Origin: an uncultured Acidimicrobiales bacterium
GTDB lineage: Bacteria > Actinomycetota > Acidimicrobiia > Acidimicrobiales > SZUA-35
DNA: 37,157 bases
Assembly (NCBI GenBank): GCA_937958015.1
Contig: CALGOA010000225.1
Coordinates: 1-37,157, forward strand
Reading direction: 5' to 3'
The notes beneath the pieces were generated by a model, which saw nothing but the letters and a program-made list of their open reading frames with translations, was not told the DNA's origin and ran no database searches. Of the stretch, positions 1 to 6,569 are shown one piece after another (position 1 is the first letter of the stretch; every line of letters begins with the position of its first letter). The position numbers and the translations under genes are program-made.

Positions 1-350
1 AGGCCATCGAGTTGGTCGACCGAACCGAAGCTGGTGAGATCCTCCAGCACAAATGCGGGACCCGCGGACGTGTCGTGGATTCGAAAACATCTGGGGACCG
101 GCAGTTCGGATGGCACCACGAGCAGATCCCGGTATGCGGTGACCTCTCGGTCGTAGGCACCCATGGATCGGGCCACGTCGCCATTGGGGCCCGTGCGGGG
201 CATCTTGACCACTACGGAACGGTGTCCGAAGTCGACCCGGTAGACGGTGGAGAAGACGCCTCGGCCCATGCCGATCGTCTGGACCGTCCCTTCGGTCTCG
301 ATTCCAAGGGCGGATGCCGCAATCTTGTGGGCCAGCTGCGTTTCCGGCAT
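1..350 (-). CDS. APH/CHK-like small-molecule kinase, N-terminal part (cut by window start)
   Basis: About 116 residues are visible, read on the minus strand from the ATG at 350; the rest lies outside the window. The fold looks like the N-terminal lobe of aminoglycoside phosphotransferase/CHK-like kinases. It has a glycine-rich stretch (GMGRGVFSTVYRV, residues 28-39), a lysine in SVVVKMPR (K49) that would bind ATP phosphate, an acidic residue in YDREV (E69), and the hinge motif FVLEDL (residues 100-105) typical of this superfamily. A purine-rich GGGGGAG lies just upstream of the ATG and supports the start. It is divergent from the MerR gene at 469. The catalytic HGD loop is not in the window, so substrate and activity cannot be judged. 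An acyl-CoA dehydrogenase-associated phosphotransferase or a sugar/choline kinase are equally possible. Confidence 0.72.
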   Translation of the reverse strand, partial: MPETQLAHKIAASALGIETEGTVQTIGMGRGVFSTVYRVDFGHRSVVVKMPRTGPNGDVARSMGAYDREVTAYRDLLVVPSELPVPRCFRIHDTSAGPAFVLEDLTSFGSVDQLDG

Positions 351-396
351 GCGCTCCCCCTTTGTGACGGTTCGACTACTACTGGCAGTGAATGCA

Positions 397-426
397 TTGA
401 CCACTGCGAGAGGTCGAGCGTACTCT
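397..426 (+). promoter_or_regulatory. Sigma-70-type promoter of the MerR gene
   Basis: TTGACC (397-402) and TACTCT (421-426) are separated by 18 bp and lie about 43 bp before the MerR start at 469. This is a good match to the housekeeping actinobacterial -35/-10 pattern. It is a pattern match only. Confidence 0.5.
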
Positions 427-436
427 CTTTACACCG

Positions 437-448
437 TCGTAATTACGA
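437..448. promoter_or_regulatory. 12-bp perfect palindrome, possible operator
   Basis: TCGTAATTACGA is a perfect inverted repeat about 10 bp downstream of the -10 box and 20 bp before the MerR start codon. The position would suit autoregulation by the MerR protein or a partner. MerR activators more often bind between -35 and -10, so the role is a guess. Confidence 0.35.
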
Positions 449-468
449 AGACGTAGCGAGGATGAACC

Positions 469-960
469 ATGTCGGTCAAAGAGAACTACAGCGGCAAGCG
501 GGCGGCGGAGATCGTCGGGATCAGCTATCGCCAGCTCGACTACTGGGCTCGAACCGATTTGATCAAACCTTCGTTGGCCGAGGCGTCTGGATCGGGAAGC
601 CGCCGGGTGTACAGCTACCGGGATCTCCTTGAACTCAAGATCATCAAGACGTTGTTGGACGCTGGTTTGAAGCTCGAGATGGTGCGAGAGGTGTTCGACT
701 ATCTGCGGGACGAGTTCGGCACCGATCTGTCCTCGGCGAATCTGGTGATCAACGGAAGCCGATCTGTGCTGGTGCAGAACGGTGAGGAACTGATCGACAT
801 TCTGAAGGCTGGCCAGGGAGTTCTGAACATCCTGCCGCTGTCGGGTGTGAAGGACGAGGTCGATACCGCGATCGTGGAGCTTCGACCCACCGCGGTTGAG
901 GAGTCGCCCCGGAGCGATCCGCGCCGCCCCTTCCGTCCGGGCACTGCCAGCGGCAGCTAA
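469..960 (+). CDS. MerR-family transcriptional regulator (Rv1830-like)
   Basis: This 163-residue protein has an N-terminal winged helix-turn-helix of the MerR type (residues 5-75; GISYRQLDYWARTDLIKPS is the recognition region and RRVYSYRDLLELKIIKTLLD the wing and following helix). A conserved C-terminal portion (DLSSANLVINGSRSVLVQN and GQGVLNILPL) resembles the second MerR protein of the actinobacterial garA cluster (Rv1830 in M. tuberculosis, Cg1633 in Corynebacterium). No metal- or drug-binding cysteine pattern is visible, so it is not a classical metal sensor. GAGGATGA before the ATG is a good ribosome binding site. It is convergent with the DUF151 gene (17-bp gap), so the regulator faces the rest of the cluster. 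Targets cannot be read from sequence; in relatives the cluster is tied to growth and division control. Confidence 0.9.
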   Translation: MSVKENYSGKRAAEIVGISYRQLDYWARTDLIKPSLAEASGSGSRRVYSYRDLLELKIIKTLLDAGLKLEMVREVFDYLRDEFGTDLSSANLVINGSRSVLVQNGEELIDILKAGQGVLNILPLSGVKDEVDTAIVELRPTAVEESPRSDPRRPFRPGTASGS

Positions 961-980
961 GACACCACCAGCGGCAGTTA
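947..980. repeat. Imperfect 21-bp-period tandem duplication spanning two convergent stop codons
   Basis: CCAGCGGCAGCTA (947-959) recurs as CCAGCGGCAGTTA (968-980), exactly 21 bp later. The first copy contains the merR stop and the second the stop of the opposite gene. CTGCC-AGC-GGCAG within it could form a short hairpin. Confidence 0.6.
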
Positions 981-1475
981 GGGCTGGAAGTCCTCGGGAT
1001 TAACCTCGTCGAGGAACTTGCGTAGTTCCTCCACCATGTTGTCCTCGTCGGCGACTTCTTCGTCTTCTTCGTCGACGAACCCAACCTCTTCGATCAGTTC
1101 GGGTTCGGCGAAGATCGGAATCTTGGTGCGGACCGCCAAGGCCACTGCGTCGGAGGGCCGGGCGGAGAAGATCGTTTGTTCCCCTGCCGCGTTCTTGACA
1201 ACCAGATCGGCGAAGAACGTTCCGTCGACCAGTTTGGTGATCAGGACCGATTCGAATTCGGCGCCAAGGCCTGCGACGACGTCGGTGAAGAGGTCGTGGG
1301 TCATCGGGCGGGCGGTGACGGTTTCGGTGATGGCAAGGTCGATCGCGTGGGCTTCGGGACCACCGATGAAGATCGGCACCGATCGTCTATCACCGTCGAC
1401 TTCGCGAAGGATCAGAACGGGCGTGGTGGCTGGAATCCGAACCTTTACGCCGACTAACTCCATCTCTACTGCCAT
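978..1475 (-). CDS. DUF151 / bifunctional nuclease (BFN) domain protein, Rv1829-like
   Basis: The 165-residue protein is almost entirely a BFN/DUF151 domain (residues 3-135). Characteristic segments are PVLILREVDGDRRSVPIFIG, a region matching the family's EAxAI motif (PEAHAIDLA), TARPMTHDLF, and SARPSDAVALAVRTKIPIF. It ends in an acidic tail (DEEDEEVADEDN) followed by an amphipathic end. Plant and bacterial members have been reported to have nuclease activity, but many are uncharacterised. It is the last gene of the minus-strand run, 44 bp after the FtsR-like gene, the same order as in mycobacteria and corynebacteria. The start at 1475 lacks a clear ribosome binding site, and the in-frame ATG at 1463 is a possible alternative. 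Confidence 0.9.
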   Translation of the reverse strand: MAVEMELVGVKVRIPATTPVLILREVDGDRRSVPIFIGGPEAHAIDLAITETVTARPMTHDLFTDVVAGLGAEFESVLITKLVDGTFFADLVVKNAAGEQTIFSARPSDAVALAVRTKIPIFAEPELIEEVGFVDEEDEEVADEDNMVEELRKFLDEVNPEDFQP

Positions 1476-1519
1476 GGCGTAACGCTAGCAGGCTGTTGCA
1501 GAATGCCGGTGAGCGTTCG

Positions 1520-2764
1520 TTAGCCCTCGGGCTCTAAATCGGCGACGAGATCCCGAACGATGATCGAACGGAGGCTGGCGGACAACTCGGCGAGGTCCTG
1601 CAGCGTGTCGAAGGATCGACGTCGGGTCTCGGGGTTGTTGGCCTTGAGCGTGGGCCCGATGCTCTGGGTCAGCAATGCAACTTCCCGCTCGGCGCCGAGT
1701 CGGAAGGTTTTCAGGTGGCGGGGTTCCAGTCCGTATCGCCCAAATTGAACCGCAAGGCGGGCCACGGTAAGTGCGGTCGAATCGAACAGCACGGCATTGC
1801 CGACCTGCCGGGGACTGATCATCCCGTACTTCTCCAGTTCGGCGACCATTCCCGGCGTGGAACCACTCTGTTCGGCAAGTTCGTCGCCGGTGAGCGCCAC
1901 CGACGATCCCGGCAACGATGGCCGGGGGGCCGGCGCGAGCGCCTCGGCGGCGGTCTTGGAGGTGGGGAGCGGCTTCTCGGTTCTGGTTCCGAGCAGTCGG
2001 GGTGCTGGCGGCCTTGGTTCGTTCACGGTGTCCGCACTGTCCTTGTCGGTGGCGATGTTGATGACGGGTTCTGAGTCTGGCGGAGGGTCGGGTTGGGCGT
2101 CGGGTTCACCCTCGGCTGCAGACGGTTCCGGTGCAGCCTCGACCGTCGGTTCCGGGGCTGGTTCTTCAGCTTGAGGCTTTTCGGGCTCGGCTACCGATGG
2201 TGTTTCGGGCTCGGCCTCGTCCACTGGTTCTGGAGCTGATGGCTCGGGGTCTGCTTCGGCCATCGCCTCGGCCAACGCATTGGCTTCCTCGTGCCGTACC
2301 GGGTGGTCGGCGGGGCTGTCTTCCACCGCGGCAACCGGTCCCTCGACATCGGCCAGGGCATCGGCGAAGGTGCCGTCCAGGCCCGCCTCGGGATCGAGCG
2401 GTGCGTCGTATCCCTCGGGTGCCTGGGGAGGAATCGGGACGTCGGCCTCTTCGACGTCGTCTTCGATCTGATCACCGATCCGCAGTTCGCTGCGTCGGGG
2501 GGCCGGGCCGATGTCCTGGCCCTCATCGAGGCGGTCGCGGATCACCCGCAGCGGTAGATAGTGATCCCGTTGCTGTTCGAGAATCCAATACAACCGGTCG
2601 TAGTCGCCGTCGGAGAACTTCCGATAGCCCGACGGGGTGCGCTCTGGATCGATCAGTCCCTGACTTTCCAGGAAACGAATCTTCGAGATGGTTACTTCGG
2701 GAAACTCGTCCTGCAGGAGCGATAACACTTCACCGATCGACCAGTGGTCGCGAACCCGACTCAT
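1520..2764 (-). CDS. ftsR: FtsR-like MerR-family regulator with very long acidic linker
   Basis: This 414-residue protein has two conserved ends. Residues 8-85 form a MerR winged helix ([47 protein letters not shown]). Residues 287-414 match the C-terminal effector/dimer part of the Rv1828/FtsR family ([43 protein letters not shown]). Corynebacterium FtsR (Cg1631) is known to activate ftsZ. Between the two lie about 200 residues rich in Glu, Pro, Ala and Asp with no predicted fold. Rv1828 is about 247 residues, so this linker is exceptional. The start codon overlaps the stop of the FHA gene by 4 bp, which implies translational coupling. The family call is strong; the ftsZ target is carried over from relatives. 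Confidence 0.9.
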   Translation of the reverse strand: MSRVRDHWSIGEVLSLLQDEFPEVTISKIRFLESQGLIDPERTPSGYRKFSDGDYDRLYWILEQQRDHYLPLRVIRDRLDEGQDIGPAPRRSELRIGDQIEDDVEEADVPIPPQAPEGYDAPLDPEAGLDGTFADALADVEGPVAAVEDSPADHPVRHEEANALAEAMAEADPEPSAPEPVDEAEPETPSVAEPEKPQAEEPAPEPTVEAAPEPSAAEGEPDAQPDPPPDSEPVINIATDKDSADTVNEPRPPAPRLLGTRTEKPLPTSKTAAEALAPAPRPSLPGSSVALTGDELAEQSGSTPGMVAELEKYGMISPRQVGNAVLFDSTALTVARLAVQFGRYGLEPRHLKTFRLGAEREVALLTQSIGPTLKANNPETRRRSFDTLQDLAELSASLRSIIVRDLVADLEPEG

Positions 2765-3210
2765 CGTTCCGCTCCGAGCTCTAGATACACCAATTTAAAC
2801 TTTCCGATTTGCAGTTCGTCGCCGTCGACGAGTTCGGACCCTTCGACGAGTTTCTTGTTCACATAGGTGCCGTTGAGGCTGCCGTGATCCTGAACCGAAA
2901 AGCCACTGGCGGACCGACGCAGCGTTGCGTGGTTACGAGAGACGGTGATGTCATCGAGGAAGATGTCTGAATCCTCTTGGCGGCCGATGCTGATCTGATC
3001 GGCATCGAGGGCGATACGACTCCCCCGCTTCGAGCCGGTTCGCACGACCAACACCGCACCCTGGGGCGGAGCGACGGGAGCGTCCAATTCGGTGATCGTG
3101 ATTCGTTCGGTTTCGGAATCGGCGGCCGCGCGCAGCTGGTCCCCACAGGAGGAGCAGAAGTTTGCCCCAAGGGGGTTGTCGTATCCGCAGTTGGGACAGG
3201 AGGCGGCCAT
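2761..3210 (-). CDS. garA: GarA/OdhI-type FHA protein with N-terminal zinc ribbon
   Basis: This 149-residue protein begins with a zinc ribbon (C5-x2-C8 and C19-x2-C22). Residues 51-145 are an FHA domain nearly identical in pattern to GarA/OdhI: GR at 76-77, SRNH at 91-94, GSLNGTYVN at 110-118 and [15 protein letters not shown] near the end. In relatives the FHA domain binds and inhibits 2-oxoglutarate dehydrogenase and glutamate-metabolism enzymes, and phosphorylation of an N-terminal ETT motif by PknB/PknG switches it off. Here the segment before the FHA domain is short ([14 protein letters not shown], residues 32-45) and has no ETTSVF-like motif; T34, T38 and T40 are the only candidates. 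The gene sits between gcvH and ftsR as in mycobacteria, 11 bp after gcvH. Confidence 0.88.
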   Translation of the reverse strand: MAASCPNCGYDNPLGANFCSSCGDQLRAAADSETERITITELDAPVAPPQGAVLVVRTGSKRGSRIALDADQISIGRQEDSDIFLDDITVSRNHATLRRSASGFSVQDHGSLNGTYVNKKLVEGSELVDGDELQIGKFKLVYLELGAER

Positions 3211-3221
3211 GAGCTGGACGT

Positions 3222-3605
3222 TCAGCCCTCGGTGAGCTCGGTGTAGGCGGCGGCGTCCATCAGTGCGTCGAGTGCGTCGGCGCCGGCTACTTCGAGAGTG
3301 AACATCCAGCCATCACCGTAAGGGTCGGTGTTCACCCGTTCGGGAGCATCCAACAGTTCACCGTTCACCTCTACGACGGTGCCGGTAAGAGGTGAATACA
3401 CATCGGAGACCGATTTGGTCGATTCGATCTCGCCGATCGAATCACCGACGGTCACGGTGGAACCGACATCGGGTAGATCGACAAAAACAACATCGCCCAG
3501 GGCGTCCTGGGCGTAGTCGGTGATTCCAACCACGACACGATTGTCAGCGGCGGAACGGACCCACTCGTGGTCCTTGGAATAGCGCAGATCGCCAGGAACG
3601 TTCAT
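3222..3605 (-). CDS. gcvH: Glycine cleavage system H protein
   Basis: This 127-residue lipoyl carrier shuttles the aminomethyl group between the P, T and L proteins of the glycine cleavage system. The family signature is complete: LRYSKDHEWV (residues 7-16), ITDYAQDALGDVVFVDLP (28-45), and IGEIESTKSVSDVYSPLTG with K64 as the lipoylated lysine. The ATG at 3605 gives the normal H-protein length; the open frame extends further upstream but runs into pgsA. No strong ribosome binding site is seen. It lies 11 bp after the pgsA-like gene, and the other glycine cleavage genes are not in the window. Its link to garA is conserved across Actinobacteria (Rv1826-Rv1827). Confidence 0.95.
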   Translation of the reverse strand: MNVPGDLRYSKDHEWVRSAADNRVVVGITDYAQDALGDVVFVDLPDVGSTVTVGDSIGEIESTKSVSDVYSPLTGTVVEVNGELLDAPERVNTDPYGDGWMFTLEVAGADALDALMDAAAYTELTEG

Positions 3606-3616
3606 GACCAGCAAAC

Positions 3617-4192
3617 TTAGCCGAGACTGGCTCGGGCTTGTGGAAGGTACTGCCCAAACGCTGCGTAGTAGGAGTACGCGAGGCCGGGAAGGACAGCCAC
3701 CCACGCCAGCAACTCAAGAACCGACGCATAGGAAAGTGTTGAGTTGGCGCCGAGAAAGGCCGGAACGGCGAAGAACAACAGGAATGTCCCCGTCTTGCCT
3801 TCCCAGGTGACGTCGAATGGATCCACGTTGCGGGCGCCCAGATACAACGCGCCCAAAGCGACGATCACCTCGCGGGCCAGCACCACAATCGCAATCCACA
3901 GCGGAATCGAACCGTCGATCACCACGCTGGGAACCGCAACCAGGAACAGCAGGCGATCGACCGTGGGATCAAACAGCGCACCGAACTCGGTTCGCTGGTC
4001 GAGTCGCCGGGCCAGGTAACCATCGACCCAGTCGGTACTGGCCAGCACGCCCAACATCCACGCCGCCGCCGCCCGGTTCTCCCGACCGAACAACAGCCAC
4101 ACGAAGAGCGGGATACACAACAGCCGGATGAAGGTGAACAGGTTCGGCCACGTGAGGACCTGGTCCCGGGTCATCGGGGGAAGCGAACTCAT
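3617..4192 (-). CDS. pgsA: CDP-alcohol phosphatidyltransferase (PgsA-type phospholipid synthase)
   Basis: This 191-residue integral membrane enzyme has the full CDP-alcohol phosphatidyltransferase motif. The residues D54, D57, G58, A61, R62, G71, D75 and D79 follow the DxxDG-xxAR-x8-G-xxx-D-xxx-D pattern that binds two metal ions and CDP-diacylglycerol. About five or six hydrophobic segments follow. The family makes phosphatidylglycerol phosphate, cardiolipin or phosphatidylinositol phosphate. Its place next to gcvH matches M. tuberculosis pgsA2 (Rv1822), whose exact product is less certain than that of pgsA1/pgsA3. Its start overlaps the stop of the DUF2079 gene by 4 bp. MTRDQV (residue 7) is an alternative start. 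The acceptor alcohol cannot be decided from sequence. Confidence 0.88.
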   Translation of the reverse strand: MSSLPPMTRDQVLTWPNLFTFIRLLCIPLFVWLLFGRENRAAAAWMLGVLASTDWVDGYLARRLDQRTEFGALFDPTVDRLLFLVAVPSVVIDGSIPLWIAIVVLAREVIVALGALYLGARNVDPFDVTWEGKTGTFLLFFAVPAFLGANSTLSYASVLELLAWVAVLPGLAYSYYAAFGQYLPQARASLG

Positions 4193-5661
4193 GGCCGGAA
4201 GAACAACAGGACTGTGCCGTCGGCATCGGTCGTGACGAGGTTGAACCCCAGCGAGATCATCTGCTCGGTGAACGCGGCCAGCTGTTGTTCCGACATCCGC
4301 TCGTCGAGATCCCGCTGGTCCACCAGAACCGCCCGGGACCGGAACACGACCGATGCAACGGTGGGCTCCTCGCTGGCCAAGGGATATGCAAACCTACGCT
4401 CGGCGAGGATCGGGAGGATCGAAGGTGAGGCCCTCACCGGAACCGACTCGTCGAGACGTGCGGCGGCGAGCAGCAGTTGCTCGTCCACGTCGTCTCGATT
4501 TCGTAGCTGCCAGGGCGACTCATACGGCGACAGCGGCGACTGGGTGACATACAGCAGCGACGCGACGGCAACCAGCGCAGCGAGCAGTCGACCGTCCACG
4601 AAGACCCGGTCGACGCCCAGGGTTCCCAATCGGCGAAGAGCGAAGACCGACGAGACCATTACGAAAGCGAGGATCGGTGCGATGCCCTCCGAAGAGCCGG
4701 CCGACTGGGTGATCAAGAGGAGGCCGACCGCAGGCAACGCCGGCAGCAGGTGTCGTAGCGACAGCAACGGCAGGAACAACATGGGCATCAACAGGCTCAG
4801 CAGCAGGGTGAGGTTCTCCCGACCGAGGAGGTCACCGGCGAACGCCAGCGGATTCGACACGATCTCGAGCAGGGCATCACCAAAGGAGTCGCCATATTCG
4901 CCGTAGACACCGCCGATCACACCCGAGTCGCCGATCAGCGGTTGGGCCACCAGCAGAAGACCGAGGGACCACACCAAACCGATTCCGAGCGTCCAAAGCC
5001 CGGTGGCCCGATCGGCGTTACCGAGCACCAACAACGCGAACACGGCGATGACGAGTCCCAGGTCGGCTTCGGTCAGGAGGACGATCGCCACCGACACCCA
5101 GTAGGGGATCCACCGTTTCGCCGACCCGAAGTAGACCATGGCCAACAACGCCGGTAGCGCCAGCGCCTCGGGATGAAAGTCCACCGTTCCGATCGATTGG
5201 GTCGCCGGGTGCAGGGCGTATCCGATGCAGACCGCGGTGGCAGCACCGACCCGCAGGTGAGCGATGTCGCGGCACAACTTCCATATGGGAATCACCGAGA
5301 CGCCCACCGCGATCGCCTGGGTGACGAGCAACGTCTCCGCCACCGGAAGCACCGCCGCGGCCGGTCCGAAGGCGTAGAGGATGAAGGACCACCGCAATTC
5401 GAGCAGGTGGACACCTTCGCCCAGGATCGTGGCATTCGGCGTGAGACCCTGCCCGATGAGCCAGACCCCCTGGGATATCCCCGCAAGGTTCGGACCCATC
5501 TCCAGGCTGTTGAAACGGCTGACGCTGACCACCGACAGGACGACGCTCAGCAACAATCCGATCACGTACGGGATCCACCGATCACCAGCCCCGGCGTCAA
5601 GTCGAGCCTGTAGTGCTGTCAGCCGGCGTCGCATGTGGCGACGGAGAGGACTCTGGCTCAC
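4189..5661 (-). CDS. DUF2079 polytopic membrane protein
   Basis: This 490-residue protein has an N-terminal basic cytoplasmic stretch and about ten or more hydrophobic helices from residue 30 on. It contains the DUF2079 hallmarks: FNSLEMGPNLAGISQGVWL near residues 50-68 (compare the family's D-x-G-x-F-x-Q segment), LRWSFILYAFGPAAAVLP, and GTVDFHPEALALPALL. DUF2079 proteins resemble GT-C type glycosyltransferases but have no established reaction. The last 120 residues are a soluble domain (LDESVPVRASPSILPILAERR), as in related proteins. The gene is coupled by 4-bp overlaps to both the SRAP gene upstream and the pgsA-like gene downstream, which hints at an envelope lipid or glycan role, but this is only positional. 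Confidence 0.82.
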   Translation of the reverse strand: MSQSPLRRHMRRRLTALQARLDAGAGDRWIPYVIGLLLSVVLSVVSVSRFNSLEMGPNLAGISQGVWLIGQGLTPNATILGEGVHLLELRWSFILYAFGPAAAVLPVAETLLVTQAIAVGVSVIPIWKLCRDIAHLRVGAATAVCIGYALHPATQSIGTVDFHPEALALPALLAMVYFGSAKRWIPYWVSVAIVLLTEADLGLVIAVFALLVLGNADRATGLWTLGIGLVWSLGLLLVAQPLIGDSGVIGGVYGEYGDSFGDALLEIVSNPLAFAGDLLGRENLTLLLSLLMPMLFLPLLSLRHLLPALPAVGLLLITQSAGSSEGIAPILAFVMVSSVFALRRLGTLGVDRVFVDGRLLAALVAVASLLYVTQSPLSPYESPWQLRNRDDVDEQLLLAAARLDESVPVRASPSILPILAERRFAYPLASEEPTVASVVFRSRAVLVDQRDLDERMSEQQLAAFTEQMISLGFNLVTTDADGTVLLFFRP

Positions 5662-6350
5662 GGGGCGGGTTCGATCAGTTCGGCACCCTTGTTGCGAACG
5701 TTGTTCACCATCGTGGTGACCGGGGTGAGGCTGAGCAGCCCGTCGGGTCCCGGAACGAGCAGATCCTCGATTTCGTCAACCCCGTTGGCCGGGTCGAGCC
5801 AGCGATCCCACTGGGCCGGTGGAATCAGCACGGGCATCCGATGATGGATCGTCTTCATCTCGGCGTTGGGGCCGGTCGTGAGCAACGTGCACGAGATGGT
5901 CCAGTCGTGCTCTGGATCGTCCTTTGGTTTCCACGCTTCCCAGAGCCCAGCGAAGACGATCGGCTCACCGTCGGCCCGGGTGATGTAGTAGGGCTGTTTG
6001 ACCTTCTGGCCCTCGATCTTGTGCCACTCGTAGAACCCGTCGGCCGGAATGAGGCAACGACGTTTCTTGATCGCGCTCCGAAATGCCGGCTTGGTGGCGG
6101 CGGTCTCGGCGCGAGCGTTGATCATCTTGGACCCGATCTTTGGGTCCTTGGCCCACGACGGAACCAGTCCCCACTTCATCGTTTCGAGTTCCCGATGCCC
6201 GTCGTTCGCCCGAACCGAGCTCACGTGGTTGGTGGGAGCCACGTTGTAGCTGGGGCTCGATTCCTCCACCTTGGCCGTCTCGCTCAGGACGGCCTGAAAG
6301 TAGTCGGCGAGCTCACTTGGAGGCGCTGTAGCAACGAACCGACCACACAT
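5658..6350 (-). CDS. SRAP (HMCES/YedK) abasic-site DNA-protein crosslink protein
   Basis: This 230-residue protein starts MCGRF, and Cys2 is the residue that forms a thiazolidine crosslink with abasic sites in single-stranded DNA once Met1 is removed. Other family marks are present: YNVAPT (asparagine of the active site), MKWGLVPSWAKDPKIG, INARAET, RCLIPADGFYEW (the catalytic glutamate region), and TIHHRMPVLIP (the active-site histidine). All key residues appear intact. The frame is open upstream, but that part overlaps the tRNA gene on the other strand, and the MCGRF start is fixed by the need for Cys2. TTAGCA-N17-TACGCT-N7-ATG upstream suggests a leaderless message. It heads the seven-gene minus-strand run. 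Confidence 0.94.
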   Translation of the reverse strand: MCGRFVATAPPSELADYFQAVLSETAKVEESSPSYNVAPTNHVSSVRANDGHRELETMKWGLVPSWAKDPKIGSKMINARAETAATKPAFRSAIKKRRCLIPADGFYEWHKIEGQKVKQPYYITRADGEPIVFAGLWEAWKPKDDPEHDWTISCTLLTTGPNAEMKTIHHRMPVLIPPAQWDRWLDPANGVDEIEDLLVPGPDGLLSLTPVTTMVNNVRNKGAELIEPAP

Positions 6351-6357
6351 GAAATCA

Positions 6358-6386
6358 AGCGTAGTGGAGGCGCTGGTGGCTGCTAA
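6358..6386 (-). promoter_or_regulatory. Promoter of the SRAP-to-DUF151 operon, leaderless type
   Basis: On the minus strand TTAGCA (6386-6381) and TACGCT (6363-6358) are 17 bp apart. TACGCT is followed by 7 bases and then the ATG at 6350. The transcript would begin at or next to the start codon. No Shine-Dalgarno sequence is present. The region is shared with the 5' flank of the tRNA gene. Confidence 0.5.
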
Positions 6387-6404
6387 GCTTTGGCCTTCCT
6401 CATA

Positions 6405-6478
6405 CGGGCTATGGCGTAGTTTGGTAACGCGCTGCACTGGGGGTGCAGAGATCGTAGGTTCAAATCCTGCTAGCCCGA
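6405..6478 (+). tRNA. tRNA-Pro (anticodon GGG)
   Basis: A full cloverleaf can be drawn. The acceptor is CGGGCTA/TAGCCCG. The D stem is GCGT/ACGC. The anticodon stem CTGCA/TGCAG encloses the loop CTGGGGG, giving anticodon GGG at 6439-6441. The variable region has 5 nt. The T arm is GTAGG-TTCAAAT-CCTGC. C1-G72 with discriminator A73 (6478) is the bacterial tRNA-Pro identity pattern. The CCA end is not encoded. A hairpin terminator follows directly. Confidence 0.96.
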
Positions 6479-6485
6479 CGTTTGG

Positions 6486-6520
6486 CCCTCGAACCACAAG
6501 GTTCGAGGGTCTTGTTGTTT
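6486..6520 (+). terminator. Rho-independent terminator after tRNA-Pro
   Basis: CCCTCGAACC (6486-6495), loop ACAA, GGTTCGAGGG (6500-6509) forms a perfect 10-bp stem followed by TCTTGTTGTTT. It lies 8 bp after the tRNA. Confidence 0.92.
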
Positions 6521-6569
6521 TTGACGTTCGTGCCTCAATCGACCGAGGGAACCTGCCGAGAAGGTAGGT

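Noticed and set aside
5613-6386. Plus-strand open frame of 257 codons opposite SRAP
   Set aside because: It is antisense to a well-recognised gene and has no family features or ribosome binding site.
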